Assembly: GCA_037447655.1 (NCBI GenBank)
Contig: JBBHKE010000247.1
Location: forward strand, 62,001 to 126,000
Direction of reading: 5' to 3'
Source of the DNA: Zygnema cylindricum
Lineage: Eukaryota; Streptophyta; Zygnematophyceae; Zygnematales; Zygnemataceae
DNA: 64,000 nucleotides
Position numbers and translations under genes: made by a program. A model generated the notes under the pieces. It was not told the origin of the DNA. It ran no database searches and worked only from the letters and a program-made list of their open reading frames with translations. The first letter of the stretch is position 1. Every line of letters begins with the position of its first letter. Positions 1-10,700 of the stretch are shown here, one piece after another.

Positions 1-2045
1 GGGGTGACGGAGGGGGAGATGGAGGAGGAGAGGGTGGAGGGGGGCTAGGAGGAGGAGGAGACGGTGGTGGTGGAGAAGGAGGGGGAGAAGGAGGGGGAGA
101 TGGTGGAGGAGAGGGTGGAGGGGGGCTGGGAGGAGGAGGAGACGGTGGTGGTGGAGAGGGAGGGGGAGAAGGTGGAGGAGATAGAGGAGGAGAGGGTGGA
201 GGGGGGCTAGGAGGAGGAGGAGACGGTGGTGGTGGAGAAGGAGGGGGAGAAGGTGGAGGAGATGGAGGAGGAGAGGGTGGAGGGGGGACTAGGAGGGGGG
301 TGACGGAGGGGGAGAGGGTGGAGGAGAGGGTGGAGGGGGGCTGGGAGGAGGAGGAGACGGTGGTGGGGGAGAAGGAGGGGGAGAAGGTGGAGGAGATGGA
401 GGAGGAAAGGGTGGAGGGGGGCTAGGAGGAGGAGGAGACGGTGGTGGTGGAAAAGGAGGTGGAGAAGGAGGAGGAGATGGAGGAGGAGAGGGTGGAGGGG
501 GACTAGGAGGGGGTGACGGAGGGGGAGATGGAGGAGGAGAGGGTGGAGGGGGGCTAGGAGGAGGAGGAGACGGTGGTGGTGGAGAAGGAGGGGGAGAAGG
601 AGGGGGAGATGGTGGAGGAGAGGGTGGAGGGGGACTAGGAGGAGGAGGAGACGGTGGTGGTGGAGAGGGAGGGGGTGACGGAGGAGGAGATGGAGGAGGA
701 GAGGGTGGAGGGGGGCTAGGAGGAGGAGGAGACGGTGGTGGTGGAGAGGGAGGGGGAGAAGGCGGAGGAGATGGAGGAGGAGAGGGTGGAGGGGGGCTAG
801 GAGGAGGAGGAGACGGTGGTGGTGGAGAGGGAGGGGGTGACGGAGGAGGAGATGGAGGAGGAGACGGTGGAGGGGGACTAGGAGGGGGTGACGGAGGGGG
901 AGATGGAGGAGGAGAGGGTGGAGGGGGGGCTAGGAGGAGGAGGAGGGGGGTGGTGGTGGAGAGACGGAGGTGGGGAGAAGGTGGAGGAGATGGAGGAGGA
1001 GAGGGTGGAGGGGGGCTGGGAGGAGGAGGAGACGGTGGTGGTGGAGAAGGAGGGGGAGAAGGTGGAGGAGATGGAGGAGGAGAGGGTGGAGGGGGGCTAG
1101 GAGGAGGAGGAGACGGTGGTGGTGGAGAAGGAGGGGGAGAAGGTGGAGGAGATGGAGGAGGAGAGGGTGGAGGGGGGCTAGGAGGAGGAGGAGACGGTGG
1201 TGGTGGAGAAGGAGGGGGAGAAGGTGGAGGAGATGGAGGAGGAGAGGGTGGAGGGGGGCTAGGAGGAGGAGGAGACGGTGGTGGTGGAGAGGGAGGGGGA
1301 GAAGGTGGAGGAGATGGAGGAGGAGAGGGTGGAGGGGGGCTGGGAGGAGGAGGAGACGGTGGTGGTGGAGAAGGAGGGGGAGAAGGTGGAGGAGATGGAG
1401 GAGGAGAGGGTGGAGGGGGGCTAGGAGGAGGAGGAGACGGTGGTGGTGGAGAGGGAGGGGGAGAAGGTGGAGGAGATGGAGGAGGAGAGGGTGGAGGGGG
1501 GCTGGGAGGAGGAGGAGACGGTGGTGGTGGAGAAGGTGGGGGAGAAGGTGGAGGAGATGGAGGAGGAGAGGGTGGAGGGGGGCTAGGAGGAGGAGGAGAC
1601 GGTGGTGGTGGAGAATGAGGGGGAGAAGGTGGAGGAGATGGAGGAGGAGAGGGTGGAGGGGGGCTAGGAGGAGGAGGAGACGGTGGTGGTGGAGAAGGAG
1701 GGGGAGAAGGTGGAGGAGATGGAGGAGGAGAGGGTGGAGGGGGGCTAGGAGGAGGAGGAGACGGTGGTGGTGGAGAAGGAGGGGGAGAAGGTGGAGGAGA
1801 TGGAGGAGGAGAGGGTGGAGGGGGGCTAGGAGGAGGAGGAGACGGTGGTGGTGGAGAGGGAGGGGGAGAAGGTGGAGGAGATGGAGGAGGAGAGGGTGGA
1901 GGGGGGCTGGGAGGAGGAGGAGACGGTGGTGGTGGAGAAGGAGGGGGAGAAGGTGGAGGAGATGGAGGAGGAGAGGGTGGAGGGGGGCTGGGAGGAGGAG
2001 GAGACGGTGGTGGTGGAGAAGGAGGGGGAGAAGGAGGGGGAGATG
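1..2045. repeat. 81-bp G-rich minisatellite
   Basis: A purine-rich tandem array has a period of 81 bp, measured from successive gacggtggtggtgg marks at 1031, 1112 and 1193. Eighty-one bases is 27 codons, and on the minus strand one unit encodes three SPPP plus three SPPPP blocks. The plus strand is nearly all G and A with GGAGG and GGGGGG runs, and the array runs off the left edge. Confidence 0.9.
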
Positions 2046-3228
2046 GTGGAGGAGAGGGAGGAGGCGATGGCGGAGGACTGGTGGGGAGGAGGAGGTGGTT
2101 TGGGAGGAGGAGATGGAGGAGGCGAGGGAGGAGGACTGGGAGGAGGAGAGGGAGGAGGGGAGGGAGGAGGACTGGGAGGAAGAGGGGGAGGAGGCATGAA
2201 AGGGTGGAGGCGAAGGTCTTGGAGGAGGTGGTCTGGGAGGAGGAGAGGGAGGAGGAGAGGGAGGAGGGTGGTCTGGGAGGAGGAGAGGGAGGAGGCGAGG
2301 GAGGGTCTTGGAGGAGGAGGTGGTCTGGGAGGAGGAGAGGGAGGAGGCGAGGGAGGTTTTGGAGGAGGAGGTGGCTTGGGAGGAGGAGAGGGAGGAGGTG
2401 GTCTGGGAGGAGGAGAGGGAGGAGGAGAGGGAGGACTTGGAGGAGGAGGTGGTCTGGGAGGAGGAGAGGGAGGAGGCGAGGGAGGTTTGGGAGGAGGAGG
2501 TGGTTTGGGAGGAGGAGAGGGAGGAGGTGGTCTGGGAGGAGGAGAGGGAGGAGGCGAGGGAGGTTTTGGAGGAGGAGGTGGTTTGGGAGGAGGAGAGGGA
2601 GGAGGTGGTCTGGGAGGAGGAGAGGGAGGAGGAGAGGGAGGACTTGGAGGAGGAGGTGGTCTGGGAGGAGGAGAGGGAGGAGGCGAGGGAGGTTTTGGAG
2701 GAGGAGGTGGTTTGGGAGGAGGAGAGGGAGGAGGTGGTCTGGGAGGAGGAGAGGGAGGAGGAGAGGGAGGACTTGGAGGAGGAGGTGGTCTGGGAGGAGG
2801 AGAGGGAGGAGGCGAGGGAGGTTTTGGAGGAGGAGGTGGTTTGGGAGGAGGAGAGGGAGGAGGTGGTCTGGGAGGAGGAGAGGGAGGAGGCGAGGGAGGA
2901 CTCGGAGGAGGAGGTGGTCTGGGAGGAGGAGAGGGAGGAGGCGAGGGAGGTCTTGGGGGAGGAGGTGGTCTGGGAGGAGAGGGAGGAGGCGAGGGAGGAG
3001 GACTTGGAGGAGGAGGTGGTCTAGGGGAGGAGGAGAGGGAGGGAGTAGGGAGGAGGTGGACTGGGAGGAGGAGAGGGGGTGGTGGAGATGGTGGAGGGGG
3101 GACTGGGAGGGGAGGGGATGGGGAGGTGGACTAGGAGGAGGATTTTGTGCCAGGGAACTGAGGGAGAGTGCTGCCAGACACACCAATTGTAGTAGTGTGG
3201 CAGCACTTCTCATCCCGGGGCCCATCAT
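289..3228 (-). CDS. Ser/Pro-rich hydroxyproline-rich-glycoprotein-like ORF with signal peptide (frame-disrupted)
   Basis: A 979-residue open frame begins with an N-terminal secretion signal: a basic start (MMGPGMRS), a hydrophobic core (LLQLVCLAALSLSS) and a likely cleavage after SSLAQ. After roughly residue 440 it is almost wholly SPPP and SPPPP, the extensin/pherophorin-type motif hydroxylated and O-glycosylated in plant and green-algal wall proteins. Residues about 55-400 read as a Leu/Pro/His/Asp repeat (type LLLPDHLLLQ), which is the same DNA in a neighbouring frame; the +1 frame there gives SPPP with RPPPPP. A short stretch near residue 320 briefly returns to SPPP. So either the gene has accumulated frameshifts, the assembly has indels, or introns separate the frames. 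No globular domain is seen. The stop (289-291) falls inside the repeat, which continues to base 1, so the true 3' end may lie outside. Confidence is good for the family, poor for the exact structure. Confidence 0.55.
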   Translation of the reverse strand: MMGPGMRSAATLLQLVCLAALSLSSLAQNPPPSPPPHPLPSQSPLHHLHHPLSSSQSTSSLLPPSPPPLDHLLLQVLLPRLLPLLPDHLLPQDLPRLLPLLLPDHLLLRVLPRLLPLLLPDHLLPLLLPNHLLLQNLPRLLPLLLPDHLLLQVLPLLLPLLLPDHLLPLLLPNHLLLQNLPRLLPLLLPDHLLLQVLPLLLPLLLPDHLLPLLLPNHLLLQNLPRLLPLLLPDHLLPLLLPNHLLLPNLPRLLPLLLPDHLLLQVLPLLLPLLLPDHLLPLLLPSHLLLQNLPRLLPLLLPDHLLLQDPPSPPPSPPPRPPSSLSSSLSSSQTTSSKTFASTLSCLLPLFLPVLLPPLLPLLLPVLLPRLLHLLLPNHLLLPTSPPPSPPPSPPPSPPPSPPPSPPPPSPPPPSPPPPSPPPSPPPSPPPSPPPPSPPPPSPPPPSPPPSPPPSPPPSPPPPSPPPPSPPPPSPPPSPPPSPPPSPPPPSPPPPSPPPPSPPPSPPPSPPPSPPPPSPPPPSPPPPSPPPSPPPSPPHSPPPPSPPPPSPPPPSPPPSPPPSPPPSPPPPSPPPPSPPPPSPPPSPPPSPPPSPPPPSPPPPSPPPPSPPPSPPPSPPPSPPPPSPPPPSPPPPSPPPSPPPSPPPSPPPPSPPPPSPPPPSPPPSPPPSPPPSPPPPSPPPPSPPPPSPPPSPPPSPPPSPPPPSPPPPSPPPPSPPPSPPPSPPPSPPPPSPPPPSPPPPSPPPSPPPSPHLRLSTTTPLLLLLAPPPPSPPPSPPPSPPPSPPPPSPPPSPPPSPPPSPPPPSPPPPSPPPPSPPPSPPPSPPPSPPPPSPPPPSPPPPSPPPSPPPSPPPSPPPPSPPPPSPPPPSPPPSPPPSPPPSPPPPSPPPPSPPPPSPPPSPPPSPPPSPPPPSPPPSPPPSPPPFPPPPSPPPPSPPPPFPPPSPPPSPPPSPPPPSPPPPSPPPPSPPPSPPPSPPS
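2046..3020. repeat. Second G-rich minisatellite with higher-order units
   Basis: Related but distinct array built from ggaggaggtggtytgggagg and gagggaggaggcgagg modules. Marks 'gacttgg' at 2434, 2641 and 2770 give spacings of 207 and 129 bp, both multiples of three, consistent with selection or slippage in codon units. Minus-strand product in the motif-preserving frame is SPPP with RPPPPP and KPPPPP variants. Confidence 0.8.
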
Positions 3229-4090
3229 GGTGGGTGCAATGGGGGAGAGAGAGGGAGAGGAAAGGGGATAGGAGAGTGTAAGCTAGAGCTCAAGTGTGAG
3301 GAAGTGGGGTAGAAGATTAAGGGAGAAAGGAGAGGGAGTGGGAGTGGAAACTAGAGTGGAAGAGAGATAGAGACTCCCGTCGAAAGGTTACTAAGAAAAT
3401 GAGAAAATAATACTACAGAGATCTCCTTTTATGTTTTGTTCATTTTGTCCTTTCTGCACTTTCGCTGGTGGGTCACTTTTCCAGTTTTCTGCTGTGTATG
3501 TCACGTCACGTTATATTTTGTCTTTCTTTGCCAATCCGGAGCTACAGTACAGTACAGTACTGTACTGTACTGAATCTGTACAGTACAGTACTGTACTGTA
3601 GTTTGGGCGCCGGACAACATCAGAGCCAAAAGTGCGACTTTTGTCTTCTTCTAGTACGGTTTTTTTCCTCCTTTTTCTGTTTTTTTCTGTCGCTAAATTT
3701 GTGCTTTCCTTGCAACAACGTGGTTCGGAGGAAAACGACAAAGTAAGGTACAACAAGTTGTCTGTTTAGCATTTAGACAATGTCTCGATGGGAGTCAACC
3801 TAACACCTATAATTTAAAATAGTGTGATTGACAATGATTTGTTTTATTACTTGACGCCAATTCGGTCAGTTTCTTCAACGGTTCATAATATGCCACGTCA
3901 TTCAAACTGGAATTCGGGTTCATAGGACAATTTTAACCGCAGGTTACAAACGAAAGACGCTGTTTGTCTTGTTTTTCTAAACATCAAAAAGCGGAAAGTC
4001 CAAAGTACCTGTAGAGAATCCGTAGTTAGGTATGGTTGTCGGTTTCTTGACTTTTTTATTTGTCTGTTTCTTAACCTAATTTTTTACTAT
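3229..4090. other. Non-coding, upstream of the Pro-rich ORF
   Basis: I see no convincing gene. It should hold the promoter and 5' UTR of the minus-strand ORF that starts at 3228. Short ORFs here are interrupted, low-complexity or palindrome-derived. Confidence 0.5.
3544..3602. repeat. TACAG/CTGTA palindromic cluster
   Basis: Two adjacent blocks of alternating tacag and ctgta pentamers, separated by aatctg, form nested perfect palindromes (tacagtactgta type). A related short cluster occurs at 6395-6422. Likely an inverted-repeat remnant or simple repeat; function unknown. Confidence 0.7.
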
Positions 4091-4093
4091 TTA

Positions 4094-4779
4094 GGGTATG
4101 GTTACATCAGACGAAAAGTGAGGTTTAATACAGAATTTTGTACTTGCCCGTTGACATGCCGTACTATATTTTCGTGAGTTTTTTGAAAACAACATTACAA
4201 TATGATTTATAGCCAAATATAATTTGATTTCGAATCTCCAAGTATCCAGGAGAAGACATAGACCGTCCGATTACATTTTGGTCTTCATCTGCGAAGCAAT
4301 CGCTCCATACGCCTCTGTATTGGTGAACCCACCTCGCCGAGGTGGGTTCAGCAATACAGAACCAGTCAAATCGCTACACCTGGACGTCAGACACGTGCGT
4401 CAATGAAATATGAAAATTTTCACACGTCCCCAAAGTCACGTGCCTTCGGACAAGGTGACCGTAAAATTTTTGCCGAAAAGAAATACGGTTTTTTCCTGAA
4501 AGTCAGCAGCGTGAAGGAGATCTCTGAGGTACATTGACGCGGTACACTTGTGAAGTACACGTACGTAATACGCAAGTACGGATTTTTATACGAAAATGGT
4601 CGGTTTCCAAATCTTTCACGATTTTATAGATTTGATCGTCGACCTACGTGGAATCACTCAAATCAGAACACGTATGTAAAAACTTGTTTACAGATGATAC
4701 GCGATGTAACCGAGGCCTCTGTAATACAGAAATTTTGATGTCCGTACTATTACAGAGACCTCCTGATGTAACCATACCC
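4094..4779 (+). mobile_element. PIF/Harbinger-type MITE, copy 1 (686 bp)
   Basis: Perfect 17-bp terminal inverted repeats GGGTATGGTTACATCAG at 4094-4110 and 4763-4779 are flanked on both sides by TTA (4091-4093 and 4780-4782), the 3-bp target duplication typical of PIF/Harbinger elements. There is no transposase. An internal near-perfect hairpin of about 45 bp (4313-4358) is built on aacccacctcg/cgaggtgggtt. Short ORFs over the hairpin are by-products. Confidence 0.88.
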
Positions 4780-5243
4780 TTACCTGTTTTTTAGACGCCA
4801 GGATGTGCAAACATGCATCTTCCCTAAAATAGGCATCAGGTACAGTTGACTTGGCTAACCATGATAATATGGTAATATTATATATTACATTATAATATGA
4901 TATATAGCCAAATATAATTTGATTTGACCTTATCAACGTTTATGAAATCTGGCGATATTGAGATGTTTGTCCTTTTTTAGATCCTTTGAAAATTGTGTAG
5001 ACTACAGTACTGTAGCGAATAATGCCATTTGTGGACGTGTTCTACTTTTATGCATTCTTTCGAGCGTGCGGGAAGATTCATCGTACGGATAGATCGACCG
5101 ATGGAGATCACATTGAAATTTTTCAATGGGCTCTAGGATGTACGGCATTCTGTCGTGGTTAATTTTTAAAAGCTAGGCGGTTTCTGACAATCGCGATGAG
5201 GATCTTACGGTCAGGGTTTGCCCGATTTTTTTAACTTGACTTA

Positions 5244-5910
5244 GGGTATGGTTACATCAGGAGGTCTCTGTAATAGTACGGACAGCAAAATTTCTGTATT
5301 ACAGAGGCCTCGGTTACATCGCGTATCATCTGTAAACAAGTTTTTACATACGTGTTCTGATTTGAGTGATTCCACGTAGGTCGACGATCAAATCTATAAA
5401 ATCGTCAAAGATTTGGAAACCGACCATTTTCGTATAAAAATCCGTACTTGCGTATTACGTACGTGTACTTCACAAGTGTACCGCGTCAATGTACCTCAGA
5501 GATCTCCTTCACGCTGCTGACTTTCAGGAAAAAACCGTATTTCTTTTCGGCAAAAATTTTACGGTCACCTTGTCCGAAGGCACGTGACTTTGTGGACGTG
5601 TGAAAATTTTCATATTTCATCGACGCACGTGTCTGACGTCCAGGTGTAGCGATTTGACTGGTTCTGTATTGCTGAACCCACCTCGGCGAGGTGGGTTCAC
5701 CAATACAGAGGCGTATGGAGCGATTGCTTCGCAGATGAAGACCAAAATGTAATCGGACGGTCGATGTCTTCTCCTGGATACTTGGAGAATCGTAATCTTA
5801 TTTTCTGTAATGTTGTTTTTAAGAAACTCACGAAAATATAGTACGGCATGGTACGGGCAAGTACAAAATTCTGTATTAAACCTCACTTTTCGTCTGATGT
5901 AACCATACCC
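5244..5910 (-). mobile_element. PIF/Harbinger-type MITE, copy 2, inverted (667 bp)
   Basis: Second copy of the 4094-4779 element in the opposite orientation, with the same 17-bp TIRs and its own TTA duplications (5241-5243, 5911-5913). It differs from copy 1 by scattered substitutions and lacks about 19 bp around the 'atagccaaatataatttg' stretch. The two copies make a 1.8-kb inverted repeat with a 464-bp spacer. Confidence 0.88.
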
Positions 5911-5913
5911 TTA

Positions 5914-7841
5914 CGCGGAGTAAATGACGTTTGACCCTAACCGCTTTCCATGTACACAAAGAGTTAGGTTCACTTTCTCCGTACGTGAAATTTATACAAA
6001 TTTTACGAAATGTTCAAAAACTAAAAAAATAAAAGCATTTTCGTAAAAAATTGAAAATTTGTACGTTTGGTACCTCTATGATGTACAAATGATTCACGTA
6101 AGTTCGGGAAGCTTTGTCCAAAAGGTACACATCCTCTTTGTTGAATAATAAGACCAAGCGACACCTTGGGTGTAAGAATAATCCCATTTCGGTCAAGGCA
6201 TATGCTCCATTAAGCGGTCTCAGCAAGCGTACGGATATTTTTGCAAGCCTTTGTTCCATTGTGTCAGGCCAGTAAGCCATTTTTTAATTGCGTGGCTCAT
6301 TTGGTGCCACGTAGAATCTGTTGCCATTCTGCAAATCTACAAAGAATCTTACAAAGAATCCAACAGAGAATTAACAGAGGAGATAAAAAGTGAATTGTAC
6401 TGTACTACTGTACTGTACTGTAGCCATCGAATAATATATGTACGGGTGGACGAAACTTAAGATTTGTAAAGCGTTCGAAAATGTCAGAATGGTTAGTGGA
6501 TGGCAAAACGATCGTCAAATAATATCCTCCGTCAAAGATTTTCTCGCAGCTTTTGGTGGCCGCTTACACCCTGGCGGAAGGCTCATGCCCTATATGACAC
6601 GTAGGCACCGAAACACGTAGGCGCATTCATCGTGGATCTTTTCGATCTTTCCACGCCGCACAATGTCGTACGTTCAGTCCTTATGACGATTGTAGTCCTT
6701 GAGGTCAATTGTCGTAAACCTAATTGTTCGACCTATGGCGTATCTGATTCTGTGAAGCATCTGATTCTGTGAGGCAGAACATCCGACGGTGGATGTTTAC
6801 GACCATAACCTTGACGAATCAAATGAGTCAGCTATTATCCTTGTTCTTCTGACAAAAGAAAATGGTACGATATTGTAAAAAACAGTACAGCCGTCAGTTA
6901 ACAGCCTCATTTTTCCCGTAATGGAACTTCACCTGATTATGCACCAATAGCAACAATGGATTAAACTGGCAGTTGCTGTTTGGACGACTATCGGACTCTG
7001 ACTGGTCGGTGTCCATAGAAAAGGTCAAACTGACAAGCTTTAGTCTGAATTGCGACAGAATAATCGCACTGACGTGGCGACTCGTATGTCAAGACAAATT
7101 AATGTCGATAGAAAAAGTCATACTGACAGCCCTCTGACAATTTCCTGGGCACCTGTCACGCAATCTGGTGACAGCGAGGAACCAGCGACGTGAGAGTACT
7201 ATCGTACGGCATATAATACTGTAAGTTAGGATCAAATTTGTAACCGGCCGTCGCGTGACTGATGTGAGGCCGAATATTTTGTTTTTTAGTTTAGTGTGTG
7301 TGTGGTGTTGTTATTTGATTCTTAAGTAGATTCTTAGCATAGATGTCCAATTCGTACGGACTAGGACTTTTTTACGATAATTACGTAGCATTCGTGGATT
7401 ATATTATTTTCGTAAACTTCGTACTGTTTTCATTGTAAGAACTGTGCAAAAATCTACGAAAAGCGTAACCCTAGAAAATCCTGAAAATATCTGAAAATGA
7501 CAGAAATGTACAAAACTGTACGAAATATCTACGACAGCTGTACCGAAATATATATTGAAGCGTTCAAAAATGTACCCTAAAAACCATAAAATCTAGGAAA
7601 ATCTAAGAAAGTTGTACGAAAATATACCAGAACGTACGATAATGTACCCTAAAAAATGACCCTAAAAGGCTAAAATGCACGAAAATGTACGGAATTGTAC
7701 CAGAAGCGTGACTGTAGAAAATGTAATCCATTAAAAATCTGAAAATGTACGAAGAATATTCGGAAATGTACAAAATTATACAGAAAATCTACGACAGCTG
7801 TACCGAAATATACGCAAACGTTCGGGAATGTACCTTAAAAA
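5914..7841. other. Non-coding, dispersed repeat remnants
   Basis: No gene seen. 7485-7600 and 7740-7850 are degenerate direct repeats sharing 'ctacgacagctgtaccgaaa' and many 'aaatgtac' motifs; related sequence recurs near 19680-19735. Confidence 0.5.
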
Positions 7842-8044
7842 GTACACCTTGAATCGTTATTAGACTTATGTACTCTATATCGGCGCCCCAAAATTTTGAC
7901 ATTGATACCTTAAATAGAATAAATTATACTATTTAAGGACGTGGACCATAATCTGCCACGTCTCAGGCACTAAATTAGCCTCAATGACACTAATTAATTT
8001 TTGACACTAATAATTTCTTTAGTCTAATAACGATTCACGGTGTA
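7842..8044. mobile_element. Small TIR element (TACACC...GATTC family)
   Basis: About 200 bp bounded by inverted ends: TACACCTTGAATCGTTATTA on the left and, read as reverse complement, TACACCGTGAATCGTTATTA on the right. The middle contains 'atttaaggacgtggac', shared with 18625-18650. No clear TSD. Members of the same terminal family occur near 18703, 19256, 20354, 23747 and 24241. Confidence 0.6.
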
Positions 8045-8059
8045 GTAATGTTGGGGCTC

Positions 8060-8345
8060 CTTGCCAAAGGTCGCAAACGGTCAACCGAAACCGTGACCGA
8101 CCGTTAACCGACCACCCGCGCCGGATCCGGAACGGATTCGGTTGCCAAATTTTGGGGGTCGGGCGGTTAAGGTCGGTTGACTCACCAGGAAAAAAAAAAC
8201 GGTCAGTTACGGTCGATCAAACAAAAAACCAAAAAAAATGAAAATTTTGTACTTTTTTTTTCCAACATTATTGTTCTTTGCACTTTTGGTATCGTGGAAG
8301 TACGTGGCATCATGATTAGCGTCGCAAATCTGACACGGTATTCTG
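8060..8345. mobile_element. Mutator-type MITE end fragment
   Basis: Homologous to the left half of the TSD-flanked element at 40558-41148, sharing 'aaaggtcgcaaacggtcaac' and 'ccgcgccggatccggaacgg' through to 'cgtcgcaaatctgacacggta'. The right half is absent and sequence diverges after 8341. Short ORFs across it are not genes. Confidence 0.6.
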
Positions 8346-8625
8346 CTTCCCGCGGAGAGCAAACGGCGGCAAACGGCCGGTACAGGCCGAAACGAGGAGA
8401 CTCGCGGAGGGTCGAGGAGAATAACGTCGGCTGCCGGATAACCTCGCGGAGACTCCCGCGGATGCCGGTTCGACACATTTCGAATTGGCCCGCGAAGACG
8501 TCACCGGGCTAGGTATACCTGTCTTAGCTGGCGGCGTACGACGACTCGCGGGAGGACGCAAACGGATTAATAGGTGCTTTCGCGGCGGGCGATGTCAAAG
8601 CGCGATTAAAACAAAAAACAATAAA

Positions 8626-8646
8626 AACCAACGCACGAAGGCGTCC

Positions 8647-8678
<32 letters not shown>

Positions 8679-9340
8679 GTGCTCCCCATTGCCGCTACGT
8701 TACCATAACGCCTATATTGTCGATCTCTTCGATACGCTGCTACTTAAAATAGAGTAGTTAATCACTCAATTAGTTGTTGGCTGGTCGGTTGGTCCTTAGC
8801 GGCCATAAGGTTGTTTTAATTAATTATTGTTTTGGTCCCCTTCGCCAATATATTTTTAATGTTGCTCAATTAAATATATTTTTATGCATTAATTGTAATA
8901 TAATACAACATTTATATATAATATAACACAAATACTAAAAAAAATACATTGGAATCTTGGACAAAAGGCATTTAACCCTAAAAAACCCTAAAAACCCAAC
9001 GCACGAAGGCGTCCCAAAAAAACAATAAAAAAAATAAAAAAACGTGCTCCCCATTGCCGCTACGTTACAATTATGCCTATATTGTCGATCTTTTCGATAC
9101 GCTGCTACTTAAAATAGAGTAATTAATCACTCAAATAGCTGCCGGCTGGTCGATTGGTCCTTTGCGGCCATAAGGTTGTTTTAATTAATTATTGTTTTGG
9201 TCCCCTTCGCCAATATATTTTTAATGTTGCTCAATTAAATATATTGTTATGCATTAATCGTAATATAATACAACATTTATATATAATATAACACAAATAC
9301 TAAAAAAAATACATTGGAATCTTGGACAAAAGGCATTTAT
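8626..9340. repeat. Direct tandem duplication, about 366-bp period
   Basis: Two copies of 'caacgcacgaaggcgtccc', an A-run, 'cgtgctccccattgccgcta' and so on to 'catttggaca'-type ends (first copy from about 8627, second from about 8993). The first copy has an A-run of over 30 bases at 8647-8677; the second has a shorter, interrupted run. Confidence 0.8.
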
Positions 9341-10330
9341 AATAAAAATAAAACCAAATAAACAATGAGAATAGTTAGTCGAGCTTCTATTTTGTAGTAT
9401 CACTAAACAAAAAATAGAGCAAATTTTACTCCCACGGTCGATGCTATCGTTTTTGCTATCTTACAATGTTTCAAGCCTATTAAGGTTGATAAACACAACG
9501 ACTACATTTTTAATCGACCATCATAGAGAAATTCTATTTGGTTTGTGTTAAGTTATAGTTTGTTATAGATAAATCAAAAACATTAACTAAACCTTTTTGA
9601 ACTAACGTAATTGTTGATAAAATAATGAAATACCGGATTAAGTATTCGACAAAAGGCATTTATAAAAAAAAAACCAAATAAACGATGATAATATTTAGCC
9701 GTTGCTTTTATTTTCTCTCATAGTACCACAAAAGGAAAAATTGTAGGAATTTTACTCCCACGATCGATATTATGATTTTTGTATCTTACAATGTTTCAAA
9801 CCTATTAAGTTTGACAAAATATAACGACTTCATTTTTTATCGACCATAAACAAAATAAAAAGACTTCATTTTTTATCGACCATAATAGAGAAATTGTATT
9901 TCGTTTGTGTTACGTTATAGTTTGTTGTATATACCAAATACATTAACTAAAACTTTTTGATCTAACATAATCGTTGATAAAAATAATGAAATATCCGATT
10001 AAATATTCGACAAAACGCACGTATATAAAAAAAACCAAATAAAGGATGCGAATGGTTAGTCGTTGCTTCTATTTTGTTTTGTAGTATCACAAAACAAACA
10101 ATATAACAAATTTTACCCCCACGATCGATGATATTGTTTTTCTATCTTACAATGTTCCAAACGTATTATGTTTGATAAACACAACGACTACATTTTTCAT
10201 CGACCATGATAGATAAACTATATTTGTTTTGTGTTAAGTTATAGTTTGTTATATAAACAAAAAAACATTAACCAAAATTTTTTAACCTAACGTAATTGTC
10301 GATAAAAATAATGAAAATAAAATCATATAC
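9325..10330. repeat. AT-rich tandem repeat, three diverged units of about 320-360 bp
   Basis: Units beginning 'gacaaaaggcattta' or 'gacaaaacgcacgta' start near 9325, 9649 and 10008. Each contains 'accaaataaa', 'ttttactcccacgatcgat', 'cttacaatgtttcaaa', 'atcgaccat' and 'gttatagtttgtt' in the same order. The middle unit has an internal 35-bp duplication of 'acttcattttttatcgacca'. Satellite-like. Confidence 0.75.
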
Positions 10331-10700
10331 ATATAGAATTAGTGTTTGTACGCGATATCCAATTTGATGATAAAAACACATTAGACAGCAAATATTGTGA
10401 ATACTAATTAAAATGGAATTTTTGTGAAATAGAATACAAAAAACATTAACTTCGACAACATTAAAGGTTAGACGTATTTTTTATCAAATAGAAAAAAAGT
10501 TATGCAATTTTAGGGTTCGTACTAAATAAAATTAAAAAAACAAATAAAATATAAACATACAATAGGCCTAAAATAATAAAACTACAATCAAACGCATTAC
10601 GCAAGTTTGAATTTCTACAAAAATCAGCTTAAATAAAATTATATGTTTCTACAAAGTTTTAAAAGCTAAAAAAAACACATTTATAACAGATGCCCAAAAG
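10331..10700. other. AT-rich non-coding
   Basis: No gene or clear repeat boundary. It separates the tandem array from the Crypton-like element. Confidence 0.4.

Noticed and set aside
888-3271. Long plus-strand Gly/Arg/Trp/Glu-rich ORFs over the G-rich tract
   Set aside because: They are antisense readings of the minisatellites; every frame is open because the repeat lacks stops. Only the minus strand has a signal peptide and a known wall-protein motif.
8626-10330. CRISPR-like array
   Set aside because: Units are over 300 bp, diverged and head to tail without unique spacers, and the genome is eukaryotic.
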